Below are positions 46,296 through 56,550 of a stretch of DNA of 64,000 nt, in pieces; within the stretch, counting starts at the first letter, position 1; every line of letters begins with the position of its first letter. The position numbers and the translations under genes are program-made. The notes beneath the pieces were generated by a model. It was not told the origin of the DNA and searched no databases. It saw only the letters and a program-made list of their open reading frames with translations. This stretch comes from Nostoc sp. FACHB-973 (GTDB lineage: Bacteria; Cyanobacteriota; Cyanobacteriia; Cyanobacteriales; Nostocaceae): contig NZ_JACJSJ010000020.1 of NCBI RefSeq assembly GCF_014698115.1, positions 37,132 to 101,131 of the forward strand. The letters are read 5' to 3'.

Positions 46296-46586
46296 CTACG
46301 GTGTACACACATCTTTACTAGAAAATCAAAATCATTGTAGATCCCCCTAAATCCCCCTTAAAAAGGGGGACTTTGAGAACTTTTTGCCCGCCTTTTTAAG
46401 GCAATACGGTTCAGATAAGACTAAAACCCTTGTTCAGTGGACAGTGTAGAGACGTTGCAATGCAACGTCTCTACAGGCCTATGGTTCTCCAAAAAATCCT
46501 TAACTGAACCGTATTGCTTTTTAAGGGGGGTTGGGGGGATCAAAAACCTGTGGTGGAACTCTAGAAGACTTGTGTGTACACCGTAG
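46296..46586. mobile_element. nested MITE pair
   Basis: The outer element has 15-base inverted ends CTACGGTGTACACAC (46296-46310) and complement (46572-46586). Inside is an inner element at 46402-46516 with 13-base ends CAATACGGTTCAG / CTGAACCGTATTG, flanked on both sides by the 10-base direct repeat CTTTTTAAGG. The direct repeat is good evidence that the inner element transposed into the outer one. The inner core carries a further hairpin (GTAGAGACGTTGCA...). Neither has coding capacity. The roughly 440-base gap between tpsA and the CHAT gene is filled by them. Confidence 0.8.
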
Positions 46587-46747
46587 TTGCTTGCGGGGAG
46601 GGGAGACAAAGCGCAGCTTTGGTGGGGTGGGGTTCTTCGGTTTTAATAAGTAATCAAGCAGACACGATATGACACCAATTTGAAAAATGATTGCGACAGA
46701 TAAATTCATCAAACCAAAATACACAAAGCAATTACCCAATCCAAAAT

Positions 46748-49462
46748 CTAAAATCCAAAATCCAAAATCGCATGACAGTCTTGGGGATGCAACCAAGTAT
46801 CTTTAGGTGTCACCGTCACTGGGTTTGCCGTGAGGATCGCATTACCATTCGCATCTTTTACCAAACCTTGAGCTTCAATAATTGTTGTAGATTCTGTTTG
46901 TTGTTTGTCTGATGAGTTATTAGTTGTTGGTGTTGGTTGAGTTTGAGATTGTGATGATATCAACCAATCTTCCCAAGCTGTATTGGCGCTGATCATTTCA
47001 TAGGGAGAAGGAGGTAAACCACCTTTACCAGTCACAATAAATTCACTACCTTGAGCTGCAACACAGAGGTTTTGATTGATTAATCCAGAAACATCAACAA
47101 TATCTGTTGGCAATTCTTGCAATCCTTGACTGGGGCCAGTATCAGGTGTATTGAGATTTACCTCACCATTTAAGGAAGGGTTAGTTTGAGAAATCGCAGT
47201 AATGTCACTTGTTGGTAACTGATTGGGGTCGAGTTTTGTGGGGTCAGTTGTTTGCAGCGATCGCTCCAGTTCTTGACGACTGAGTGGTTTTAGCCCAAAT
47301 ATGCCAGCAGGATTGATATTAACTTTGCCACCACTCCCGTTAAAAGCATTAGCCGTGATATCGTTGTTTTCATTTGGAGCAGCGACGATAAAACCTTTGG
47401 GTTCATTAATGGTAATATTTCCACCATCCCCCCCAGCTTCAGCAGTCCCCGCATTAGTAGAAATTTTGCTCTCCCGACGCAGCAGCAATAAGTCTTGTAG
47501 TTTGAAGCTGATGTTACCACCAGTATTACTAGCAGTTTCGGCAGAAATGTTGGATTGATTGTCTAGGGTGAGGTAATCTGTCTGAATTTCAATATTTCCA
47601 GCCTTGCCACTACCTTGGCTATCTACTGTAATACCTGCGTTATTTTGCAGGTTGACTGTCTCATTAGTAACAATCTTGATATTTCCTGCATTTCCTTGAC
47701 TACCACTGACTGTACTAGCAGCAATTCCAGCACCATTAGTTAGAGATAATGATTTTGCGCTAATCTCAATGTTTCCCCCCTGACCGATTGCTGGAATGGT
47801 TGTATCTTCTTTCACTTCTCCCACTGAACTGGATGCTCCACTACCGCCAAGAATCGATACTCCATCAAAAGAGACGCGATCGCGGACTTCAATTTTGATA
47901 TTTCCTGCATCCCCTTTCTCAAAGGTATTGGCAGTCAGTTGGGCGCCATTTCTCAAATCCAGCGATCCTGCTTGAATATCAATATCTCCCCCCCGACCTT
48001 CACCATCAGTTCCTACTGCGGTAAAAATTCCTGTGAAGTTGTTAATATCGCTTGTATTTACTACATCGAAGTAAATGCGATCGCGCACTTGAATGATCAC
48101 ATTGCCGGCATTCCCCTGTGAGCGGGTATTAGTTTGCAGACGAGCGCCATTAGTTAAAGAAAAGGAACCTGCGGTTAAATTGATGTCCCCGGCATTACCC
48201 TTTGCACCTGGTCTGACATTGTTGAATATGCCACTGGGATTTCCTTCGCTATCCATACCATCGAAGGCGATGCGATCGCGCACTTGAAGCGCGATCTTGC
48301 CCGCATTACCCTGTGCGTAGGTTTCCGCTATCAATTCTGCTCCTTCGCTCAAAGAAAATGAGCCAGCCTGAATCGTAATATTACCACCATTACCAATGGC
48401 ATTGGATTCTACAGTATTGAAAATAGTACTAAGTCCTGATAGCGAAACCGTCTCAGACGTAATATTTATATCACCTGCCTGACTGTTAACTGTTCCCAAA
48501 CCTTCGCTAATCCCAGCCACTAGCAAGCTGTTTCCTGACATACTGAAGTTTTGAGCATTGATAAAAATACTACCACCCTTGTCAGCAGTTCTGACATCTA
48601 TAAATCCATCGATGATCGAAACATCCGTTTTTTTAGCATTTTCAGGGAAACTTAGATTGAGTTTATCCCCATCAAAATTTAGTCCTACTACTTCCCCACC
48701 TCTAACCCCTGCCAATTCCACTCGACCACCCATAGCATTTAATGCACCTCCGTTGAGAATTACATCTCCTCCCAGGAGTATCAAACTACGACTATCGGGC
48801 ACCCGCAGACCAAATACATTAAATCCGGTTGGTGCGGTTGATCTGTTTTCAATCGTTCCAGGCTGAATTTGATTGAAGAAAAATGCAGAAGGATTAACTG
48901 TTAGTAATAGAGAAGTTTCCGGATTGGTGGCGCTAAAAAAACCTTGCTCACCAAACTTAATTGCATTCGCCGTACTCGCTACAAACGAACCTCCAACATC
49001 CAAGCGTGCATTCTGCCCAAAAATTATGCCGTTGGGATTAATTAAAAATAAATTAGCGTTACCATTTACACCCAATGTCCCCAAAATATTCGAGGGGTTA
49101 TTACCTGTAACTCTGCCCAGGATATTATTTATCCCCGCAGGGTTTGAGAAATATACTCGCTGTCCATCTTGAATATTGAATTCGCTAAAACTGTGAAAAA
49201 GATTACTTCCTCTGATTGCGCCGCCATCAATTTGGTCTGCCGCTGCGCCTTTAATATTTATATTGGGGGTAATAACTGAACTTTCCGTACCTAAAGTAGC
49301 ATCGGGGGTAATCTGGGCAAGGGCGCTAGTGTGAGGGAAGGCGTTAGCGTAGCTCACCGTAGGTATCGCCAATCCTCCCAAAAATGAGAATGCCCTAGCT
49401 ATAATTGATACAATATCAGCACTGTCTCTACAGAATAAAAGAGGATTTTGACAGCTTTTCAT
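46748..49462 (-). CDS. two-partner secretion exoprotein (hemagglutinin domain TpsA)
   Basis: 904 residues. The signal region is followed by the TPS/haemagglutination domain (about 45-190): GGAIRGSNLFHSFSEFNIQDGQRVYFSNP, NIL-x-RVTG, ANLFLINPNGIIFGQNARLDVGGSFVASTA. Then come several hundred residues of beta-helix repeats (GNAGNIKIEVRDR, GKAGNIEIQTD) and a polar C-terminal region. TpsA proteins are exported by an outer-membrane TpsB partner and act as adhesins or lectins. No TpsB gene lies in the window. Signal-peptide residues (PTVSYANAF) coincide with a palindromic repeat at 49341-49369, and the stop codon lies in a CCAAAATC repeat. AGGAAC precedes the ATG. Confidence 0.87.
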   Translation of the reverse strand: MKSCQNPLLFCRDSADIVSIIARAFSFLGGLAIPTVSYANAFPHTSALAQITPDATLGTESSVITPNINIKGAAADQIDGGAIRGSNLFHSFSEFNIQDGQRVYFSNPAGINNILGRVTGNNPSNILGTLGVNGNANLFLINPNGIIFGQNARLDVGGSFVASTANAIKFGEQGFFSATNPETSLLLTVNPSAFFFNQIQPGTIENRSTAPTGFNVFGLRVPDSRSLILLGGDVILNGGALNAMGGRVELAGVRGGEVVGLNFDGDKLNLSFPENAKKTDVSIIDGFIDVRTADKGGSIFINAQNFSMSGNSLLVAGISEGLGTVNSQAGDINITSETVSLSGLSTIFNTVESNAIGNGGNITIQAGSFSLSEGAELIAETYAQGNAGKIALQVRDRIAFDGMDSEGNPSGIFNNVRPGAKGNAGDINLTAGSFSLTNGARLQTNTRSQGNAGNVIIQVRDRIYFDVVNTSDINNFTGIFTAVGTDGEGRGGDIDIQAGSLDLRNGAQLTANTFEKGDAGNIKIEVRDRVSFDGVSILGGSGASSSVGEVKEDTTIPAIGQGGNIEISAKSLSLTNGAGIAASTVSGSQGNAGNIKIVTNETVNLQNNAGITVDSQGSGKAGNIEIQTDYLTLDNQSNISAETASNTGGNISFKLQDLLLLRRESKISTNAGTAEAGGDGGNITINEPKGFIVAAPNENNDITANAFNGSGGKVNINPAGIFGLKPLSRQELERSLQTTDPTKLDPNQLPTSDITAISQTNPSLNGEVNLNTPDTGPSQGLQELPTDIVDVSGLINQNLCVAAQGSEFIVTGKGGLPPSPYEMISANTAWEDWLISSQSQTQPTPTTNNSSDKQQTESTTIIEAQGLVKDANGNAILTANPVTVTPKDTWLHPQDCHAILDFGF

Positions 49463-49545
49463 CAGGTTCCTTCTGATTTGAGATGAGAGCGAAGAGTTAT
49501 GACTTTTTCATATATGCCTGGCTTTAAAAAGCTTTGAACAGGATT

Positions 49546-51864
49546 CTATTCAAATATTTTATACCTATAAACAACCAAACTACTTTCAACAGCCACCAAT
49601 GCTAAAGCTGAGGAAAATAAAGGTATCCAAGCTCCCTTAAAAGTTAGTAAACCCCAACAACTTGCATATAAAATACCCACAGCAACTCCTCCCCCCAGTA
49701 AAATTAGACGCAGTGACATCAAACGCCAAGCTAACAAACCTCCTACTAACGACCAACCCCAAATCCACATCGTTTCAATTGGTTTTGACCAAGGCAAAAT
49801 CAACGGTCGTCGATCCATTATTGTACTGAGAATTTGACTGACCATGTGTGCTTGAATTTCCACACCTGTCATAGTTTGAACTGCAAAATAACCATCACTG
49901 TAGGGTGTGCGCCAATGATGATCGTTAAAACTGAGGTCTGTAGTTCCAATGAGAACAATACGATTTTTGGCGAGATTAGGGTTAAAATTATTACTCAGAA
50001 CTTCTTGCAAAGTAACTTTTTCGGCAATTTCCTTTGAGGCACGATAGTTGAGTAATATTTGATGACCGCTGGCGTTAATATGATGGTAACTGCCGGAGTT
50101 TTCTTCTAAAGTTTTAAAGACGACTTTCCCCAATTTTAAGTAATTATCTGGCGTAAAATCTGATTTAATTCCGGCTTCTGCTAAATAACTAACTGCCAGC
50201 TTCCAAGCAAAAGAATATTTGCTTTCACAGGGAAATGCAGAATCTACAGCTAATATTTGCCGGCGGAGAACCCCATCAAAATCAAGTTCTACATTATTAA
50301 AGCCTTGACCTTGTTTTGAAACTTCTGGAGGAGTTTTAATACCCGGTTTTCCATAATGACAAATACTAAAAATATTATTGCTATTTTTGATTTTTTCAGC
50401 TAAATTTTTGTATTCTGCTTTCAGAGGAGTTTCTCGATAAATATCTAAACCGATCGCTCGCGGTTTTGATTGTTCTAATTTTGTGAGTAATTGTGCGAAA
50501 GAACGCTCAGATAAGGAAGCTGCTTTGCGTTCTGTAATCGGCTGTGATTGGACATCTTCTTCTGTGATGGTAACTAATAACAACCGTTGATCTATGCCTT
50601 CATCGGGTCGCGATCGCATCAGTTGGTCGTAAGCTTGCAGTTCCCATGCTTGCAAAAACCCAAGGGTTCTGATGCCAATAATTATACTCGTAATGGCTAC
50701 ACTTGCAAAAGCTACTTGCCATAGTGGGAGAGCATTTTGGGACTCATTTTGATTATTTAATTGTTTTTTTAGCCAATTTAAATCAAAAACTGTTTTATAG
50801 ATAGGATTTTTAACAATCAAATTGCCTTGGTGCTGATTTACTAATCCAGAGAGACGCAATTCGAGATATGCCTCAGAATTATTTGCAGGTATTTTACCTC
50901 GCTGCAAAACTTTTTTATACAAAAGTAACAGAGATGTACTGGAGCGGGAATTTCTCAAAATGCGATCGCGAATAGTCCGCAAATGCTCCGGTTCATCCTG
51001 AGATTCCCAATTCTCAATAATCCGCTTTTTAACTAAATGCTTGATAGATTGCGGTGTTTGCACTCCAGATTCTTGAGAAATCAGCCAACAAAGCTTTTGG
51101 GTTAAAAACGGTTGTCCCCCAGTCCAATACAGCACTTCTTTGAAAACAGCTTCAGGATTGCTAACTTTTTCAATCAAACCCTGTACCAAACTGACACTTT
51201 CGTGCAATTGAAAACCTTTTAACTCAATCGCTCGACCAATATTAAAGGGAGTTGCATTTTCATCTTGAATTAAATCGGCAGGTGTTGCTACACCCAATAA
51301 TGCAAAAGAAAGTCTTCTATATTCTGGGTTGCTTGCCCTTTTATCGTAGCAGTGACGAATCAAAGCAAAAAATTCATCTGTAGGAAAGTTTAAACTCAGA
51401 ACGCTATCAATTTCATCAATAAAAATCACAATTTTTTGATTAATTTGCGTTAGTAATACATTTTCAATAAAACCACCCAAGCGTTGCACGGGTGATAAAT
51501 CTTCCTGTTCGCGCAACCAACTACGACGGTTTACCTGTAGCTCAAATCCACTGATTAATTCTTGAATAATCCCCCCATACCATTGCGATGCAGTAATTTC
51601 TTGACTGCCAATCCCGCTTAATTCAATTTCGACACAATTAATATCTTGCGTTTGTAATTTGTACATAGTCCTAATCCGCAAGCTAGATTTACCCATTTGT
51701 CGGGAATTGAGGACATAGCAATATTCCCCAGCTAATAAAGCATTGTACAGTTCGTGGTCAGCCTCTCGAACGATATAGGTAGGAGCATCAGGTGGTAGAC
51801 TTCCTCCGGGTTGATATTTGTAGTTAGAGTGAGTCTCATCGCTTTGAGAGTCGTCATTAATCAT
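49546..51864 (-). CDS. AAA-like ATPase / CHASE2 membrane sensor
   Basis: 772 residues. Residues about 20-380 are an AAA_35-type P-loop domain ([33 protein letters not shown]; Walker [29 protein letters not shown]). TM1 is at about 390-410. A CHASE2 sensor domain follows to about 700 ([58 protein letters not shown]). Two to three C-terminal TMs end the protein. There is no kinase or cyclase output: the ATPase appears to be the effector, coupled to an extracytoplasmic CHASE2. The gene is 83 bases upstream of tpsA on the same strand, so probably first in a CHASE2-tpsA-CHAT transcription unit. Confidence 0.87.
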   Translation of the reverse strand: MINDDSQSDETHSNYKYQPGGSLPPDAPTYIVREADHELYNALLAGEYCYVLNSRQMGKSSLRIRTMYKLQTQDINCVEIELSGIGSQEITASQWYGGIIQELISGFELQVNRRSWLREQEDLSPVQRLGGFIENVLLTQINQKIVIFIDEIDSVLSLNFPTDEFFALIRHCYDKRASNPEYRRLSFALLGVATPADLIQDENATPFNIGRAIELKGFQLHESVSLVQGLIEKVSNPEAVFKEVLYWTGGQPFLTQKLCWLISQESGVQTPQSIKHLVKKRIIENWESQDEPEHLRTIRDRILRNSRSSTSLLLLYKKVLQRGKIPANNSEAYLELRLSGLVNQHQGNLIVKNPIYKTVFDLNWLKKQLNNQNESQNALPLWQVAFASVAITSIIIGIRTLGFLQAWELQAYDQLMRSRPDEGIDQRLLLVTITEEDVQSQPITERKAASLSERSFAQLLTKLEQSKPRAIGLDIYRETPLKAEYKNLAEKIKNSNNIFSICHYGKPGIKTPPEVSKQGQGFNNVELDFDGVLRRQILAVDSAFPCESKYSFAWKLAVSYLAEAGIKSDFTPDNYLKLGKVVFKTLEENSGSYHHINASGHQILLNYRASKEIAEKVTLQEVLSNNFNPNLAKNRIVLIGTTDLSFNDHHWRTPYSDGYFAVQTMTGVEIQAHMVSQILSTIMDRRPLILPWSKPIETMWIWGWSLVGGLLAWRLMSLRLILLGGGVAVGILYASCWGLLTFKGAWIPLFSSALALVAVESSLVVYRYKIFE

Positions 51865-52488
51865 CGTTTATTGGTAAAGATTTTAGACATTAATCTGAGA
51901 TAAAAACGCCCACAACATTACTAATGCATCAAATAATCGCCTTTTATATCTAATTTTTAGCTCCTAAAGAACTTTCTCAATTACAGATACAGAGGATATT
52001 AACAGTTCTTTAAAAGGTAATAACTAAGTGGGTCAAATTAAATATATAGCGGTTCCCATTCAGATGCGATACAACATGATATCGCCAGGTGTAGGGAACA
52101 GTGCCGTGCCCCTACAGGTGTACCTCAGCAGGTCGGGAAAGTTCCCTACAATTATCTGTACCTCACGCCTGTTGCAATTTGCTGTATATGCGCCCTAGAG
52201 CAACATCCCTCTTCGATTTTTGGAAAAAACCTGAATTAACCTGAACTTTTCTGAAATCCTGAAATGTCCGAATTTTTTATACTCCTCATTTTTCCTCAAC
52301 TATTATCAAATACAACCAAACATAATAGAAACATCAACCGAGTTGAAGATTATAACCAGCCCATGAAAACTAATCAGGGCTACTAATAATTAACTCAACT
52401 TTCAAGAAACATCAACTAAAAAAGTTGCTATTTAATGACTTCGACCGCAAATTATTCACACAAATAATTACTTGTAAGGAGAAAAACA
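51865..52488. other. divergent promoter region with dispersed repeats
   Basis: About 620 bases between the CHASE2 gene and the RTX-metalloprotease gene. It contains a 48-base repeat at 52046-52093 (ATAGCGGTTCCCATTCAGAT...) found again at 63562-63609, followed by a partial GTGCCGTGCCCCTAC hairpin. The right end carries AAGGAG just before the RTX start. No gene seen. Confidence 0.6.
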
Positions 52489-55400
52489 ATGTCTTGGTGG
52501 AATCCATTTGATTGGGTAAGCTGGTTGGCTGACAAGGTTTCCTACGCCTTCGATAAACTGGGAAATGGTTTAGATTTTGCATTTCAGGAAGTCGGCTTAG
52601 ACTTTGTAGGATCTGGTGCAAATTGGTTAAGCGATCGAGTAGGAGAAAAAATTAGCGGCACAATTGAGCGGGCTGTTAGCTATGTGAAGGCACTCCCTGC
52701 TAACACAGAGCGAACTTTTAACGATCTCTTTAGTGAACAAATCTATACCGATTTCGGCAAATGGTTTGGAACCAACTTATTAAATGCTGCTGAACTAGCA
52801 GGAATTCCGGAGATTTTAGAAACAGCCGCCGATATAATTAAGTTTAATACTCGTGCCTTAACTGATAGAGAAAAAAACGTTGCCAGAAGCGTTTTCGGTG
52901 ATTCCATTAACTTAGATTTAGTCAGGATTGATGAAGCTAGTTTCGTTGGACTTGTTAACGGCGATCGCGCTTACACAACTTTCCACACGATTAATACTTG
53001 GGGATCAATCAGTGATGATAAACTTATCCACGAATTGACCCATGTTTGGCAGTTTGAAAAGTATGGCGCTGACTATATACCAAAAGCTATTGATGCTCAA
53101 GGGTCAGAAGCTGGGTATAACTATGGTGGTGTGAGTGAATTGCTCAACCGGATGTTGCAAGGCAAAGGACTCAGTAGCTTCAATTTTGAGCAACAAGGTC
53201 AAATTGTTCAAGATTATTACAGTCTCAGAGAATCTGGTAGAGCTAGTGGTAATTACTCTCAAGATTTGTCTGTCTATGCGTACTATGTACAAACAGTTTC
53301 TCAGTTATCTCAAGGTCAGCTAAATCCTGTCACGCCTGGTGCAGGCAATGATTTAGTCGTCGGTAATCAGTTGGCAAATTATCTTTTTGGATATGCTGGT
53401 AACGACAGAATCTATGGAGGTAATGGCAATGATTATATGGATGGAGGAGACGGGAATGATAACCTCAATGGTGGTAATGGCGATGATGTTTTCTATGGAG
53501 GTAAAGGCAACGATTATCTAAGCAGTCGTGTGAGCGATGGAACATTCAATGAAATTATCGTTGCGATTAACGACTTCACCGTCGGAACTACTGGTTGGAC
53601 TAGCTTCGATCGCTATCCCCGCCAAGTTGCCGATGTTAATGGTGATGGCCGGGCTGATATTGTTGGTTTTGGACATGATGCTGTTTATGTCTCCCTTGGT
53701 CAAGCTAATGGAACGTTTGGTACGGCGATCGCTGCGATTAACGACTTCACCGTCGGCAGTAATGGTTGGACTAACTTTAAGACTTATCCTCGCCAAGTTG
53801 CCGATGTCAATGGTGATGGCCGGGCTGATATCGTAGGTTTTGGCATTGATACTGTTTATGTCTCCCTTGGTCAAGCTAATGGAACTTTTGGTGGTTCCAT
53901 CGCTGCGCTGATTGACTTCACCGTGATGAGTGGAGGCTGGAGTAACTTCGATCGCTATCCCCGCCAAGTTGCCGATGTCAATGGCGATGGCCGGGCTGAT
54001 ATCGTTGGTTTTGGACAGGATGGTGTTTATGTTGCCCTCGGTCAAGCTAATGGAACCTTTGGTGGAGTAAACTTTGTTCTAGGCGAATTCGGTGTTGACA
54101 ATGGTGGTTGGACTAGCTTCGATCGCTATCCCCGTCAACTTGCTGATGTCAATGGTGATGGCCGGGCTGATATCGTTGGTTTTGCCCAAGATGGTGTTTA
54201 TGTTGCCCTCGGTCAAGCTAATGGAACCTTTGGTGGAGTAAACTTTGCTCTGGGCGAATTCGGTGTTAACAATGGTGGTTGGACTAGCTTTGATCGCTAT
54301 CCCCGTCAACTTGCTGATGTCAATGGCGATCGCCGGGCTGATATCGTAGGTTTTGCCCAAGATGGTGTTTATGTTGCCTTCGGTCAAGCTAATGGAACCT
54401 TTAGCACAGCTATCTTTGCTCTTAACAACTTTGGTGTCTCCAGTGGTGGTTGGAGTAGCTTCGGTCTCTATCCCCGCCAAGTTGGCGATGTCAATGGCGA
54501 TGGACAGGCTGATATCATCGGTTTTGGCTACGATGCTGTTTATGTCTCATTAAGTGGTGATGGCAATGACTACTTCGATGGCGGAGAAGGCAATGACACT
54601 ATAGATGGGGGTAATGGTATCGATATCCTCTATGGTGGAACCGGGGATGACTATCTTGATGGTGGTGTTGGTGCAGACAAACTCTATGGTGGTAGCAGTA
54701 ATGATACGTATATTGTTGATAATGTAGGTGATGTTGTTACTGAGTATGCTTCAGAAGGAATTGATACCGTAATCACTGCCAACAGCTATACTTTGGGAGC
54801 AAACCTGGAAAACCTAACCTTGGATGGTACTGCTGCTATTAGTGGTACAGGTAATGCTCTCAACAACGTGATCACAGGTAACGCTGCCAACAACTCCATT
54901 TTTGGTGGCAATGGCAACGATACCCTCATTGGCGGCGGTGGCTACGACGTTGCCATCTACAGCCAATACTATACCAACTATAATGTCTCCTTTACCAGTA
55001 ATGGAGATATACAAGTTACTGGTAGCGAAGGTACTGACTTACTCAAGGGTATCGAGGAAATCGACTTCATTGGCGGCGGAGTCTATAAAATTTATACCGG
55101 AGATGGAGGTAATAATATCCTCACCACCGATCCTTACTACTGGTCTTTTGTTTATGGCGGTGACGGCAACGATTCTTTGACAAGCGGTTACGGCAACGAT
55201 ATTCTCCTTGGTGGAGCAGGAGACGACTACCTCAATGGTGGTTCTGGTGAAAACAAATTGTTTGGCGGTAGCGGTAACGACACCTATATTGTCGGTGCTG
55301 CTGACGTAATTACCGAGAATGCTTCCCAAGGAACTGATACTGTATACTCCACCAACAGCTATACCTTGAGAGCAAACCTAGAAAACTTGGTCTTAGATGG

Positions 55401-56286
55401 AACTGCTGCGATTAATGGTATAGGTAACACGCTCAACAACGTTATTACTGGTAATGCTGCCAATAACTCCATCGCTGGTGGTGATGGCAACGATACCCTC
55501 AATGGTGGGGGAGGGGACGACTATCTCAATGGTGGTTCTGGTGCTGACAAAATGTCTGGTGGTAATGGTAACGATAAGTATCTTGTCGATAATACTGCTG
55601 ACGTAGTGATTGAGAATGCTGGCGAAGGAATTGATACCGTAATTACTGCCAAAACCTATACCTTGGGAGCAAATGTTGAAAACCTGACCTTGACTGATTC
55701 TGCTGTCATTAACGGTACGGGTAACGAGTTAAACAATTATATCTTGGGTAATGCTGCTCGTAACATCATCAACGCTAACGGTGGAAACGATCAAGTTAAT
55801 GGCAGGGGTGGCGATGATGTCATTAATGGTGGTGCTGGAAATGACACCCTTTTAGGTGACATCGGCAATGATAATCTAAACGGTTCAACAGGTAACGATG
55901 TCCTCTACGGGAATGATGGTAATGACAGTCTTTTAGGTGGCGATGGTAAGGACATATTAACTGGTGGTATTGGTAACGACATCTTAACTGGTGGTATTGG
56001 TAACGATACCCTCTTGGGTGGTGCAGGTGCGGATAGATTCAGATTCTCTTCTAAATCGGAAGGTATTGATATCATCAAAGACTTCCAGCGCGGTGAAGGC
56101 GACAAGATTGAAATTATCAAATCAAGTTTTGGTGCTACCTCCTTCAACCAATTCAGCTATAACAGCAATACTGGTGGTTTGTTCTTCGATGCTTCACGCA
56201 CTGACAATATTGGCCCTGTTCAGTTGGCAACTATCGAGAATAAGCCGGCTGGGTTCTCAGTTCAACAAGATATTGTTTTGGTGTGA
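52489..56286 (+). CDS. RTX giant protein with HExxH metalloprotease-like head
   Basis: 1265 residues; AAGGAG precedes the ATG. Residues 1-285 form a non-repetitive head with amphipathic helices and HELTHVWQ (His181-Glu182...His185), a zincin HExxH motif in the setting seen in DUF4157-like peptidase domains. RTX repeats follow (about 295-345), then six tandem repeats of about 57 residues (about 350-690), each with a YPRQVADVNGDGRADIVGFG calcium loop. Further RTX blocks with intervening beta domains come next (DNVGDVVTEYASEGIDTVIT). The C-terminus (DRFRFSSKSEGIDIIKDFQRGEGDKIEII) is the type I secretion-type end. Likely secreted and calcium-folded. Whether the head is catalytic is not proven; no secretion genes lie nearby. 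Confidence 0.82.
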   Translation: MSWWNPFDWVSWLADKVSYAFDKLGNGLDFAFQEVGLDFVGSGANWLSDRVGEKISGTIERAVSYVKALPANTERTFNDLFSEQIYTDFGKWFGTNLLNAAELAGIPEILETAADIIKFNTRALTDREKNVARSVFGDSINLDLVRIDEASFVGLVNGDRAYTTFHTINTWGSISDDKLIHELTHVWQFEKYGADYIPKAIDAQGSEAGYNYGGVSELLNRMLQGKGLSSFNFEQQGQIVQDYYSLRESGRASGNYSQDLSVYAYYVQTVSQLSQGQLNPVTPGAGNDLVVGNQLANYLFGYAGNDRIYGGNGNDYMDGGDGNDNLNGGNGDDVFYGGKGNDYLSSRVSDGTFNEIIVAINDFTVGTTGWTSFDRYPRQVADVNGDGRADIVGFGHDAVYVSLGQANGTFGTAIAAINDFTVGSNGWTNFKTYPRQVADVNGDGRADIVGFGIDTVYVSLGQANGTFGGSIAALIDFTVMSGGWSNFDRYPRQVADVNGDGRADIVGFGQDGVYVALGQANGTFGGVNFVLGEFGVDNGGWTSFDRYPRQLADVNGDGRADIVGFAQDGVYVALGQANGTFGGVNFALGEFGVNNGGWTSFDRYPRQLADVNGDRRADIVGFAQDGVYVAFGQANGTFSTAIFALNNFGVSSGGWSSFGLYPRQVGDVNGDGQADIIGFGYDAVYVSLSGDGNDYFDGGEGNDTIDGGNGIDILYGGTGDDYLDGGVGADKLYGGSSNDTYIVDNVGDVVTEYASEGIDTVITANSYTLGANLENLTLDGTAAISGTGNALNNVITGNAANNSIFGGNGNDTLIGGGGYDVAIYSQYYTNYNVSFTSNGDIQVTGSEGTDLLKGIEEIDFIGGGVYKIYTGDGGNNILTTDPYYWSFVYGGDGNDSLTSGYGNDILLGGAGDDYLNGGSGENKLFGGSGNDTYIVGAADVITENASQGTDTVYSTNSYTLRANLENLVLDGTAAINGIGNTLNNVITGNAANNSIAGGDGNDTLNGGGGDDYLNGGSGADKMSGGNGNDKYLVDNTADVVIENAGEGIDTVITAKTYTLGANVENLTLTDSAVINGTGNELNNYILGNAARNIINANGGNDQVNGRGGDDVINGGAGNDTLLGDIGNDNLNGSTGNDVLYGNDGNDSLLGGDGKDILTGGIGNDILTGGIGNDTLLGGAGADRFRFSSKSEGIDIIKDFQRGEGDKIEIIKSSFGATSFNQFSYNSNTGGLFFDASRTDNIGPVQLATIENKPAGFSVQQDIVLV

Positions 56287-56356
56287 AGATGCATTGAGTT
56301 TGATCTGAGTTCATCAGGTGAATAGCGTTTAGACATGGTTGAATACTTGCAGAATC

Positions 56357-56388
56357 AGGCAGAAGAAAAAAACTTCTTTCTTCTGCCT
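56357..56388 (+). terminator. rho-independent terminator of RTX gene
   Basis: 12-base arms AGGCAGAAGAAA / TTTCTTCTGCCT with an 8-base loop, followed by TTTTC, 71 bases after the RTX stop. The clearest intrinsic terminator in the window. Confidence 0.8.
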
Positions 56389-56550
56389 TTTCTTGAGAAA
56401 GCTGATACATTCGCACTATGAATTTTGATTACCCCATAGCTGCATAAACGCAAAAACCCAACGTTTAAGTGTAATAGCAACTTTATTTACCGATTTTGAG
56501 ATTAGCGGTTCACAAACAATCAATTTGAAGCTTCTTTTAGGAGACAAAAC

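Noticed and set aside
46192..46308. 39-residue upstream extension of the CHAT protein
   Set aside because: ATG 46191 has a good ribosome binding site and a signal-like segment follows; the upstream codons run into the outer MITE end.
52489..53350. Polymorphic toxin or contractile-injection effector
   Set aside because: The HELTH motif and RTX tail do not require it; no immunity gene, VgrG/PAAR or sheath genes are present.
53518..54480. Long minus-strand ORFs opposite the RTX repeats
   Set aside because: Their repeated ISPAI/KLTGIAI pattern is the reverse reading of the 171-base tandem repeats of the plus-strand gene.
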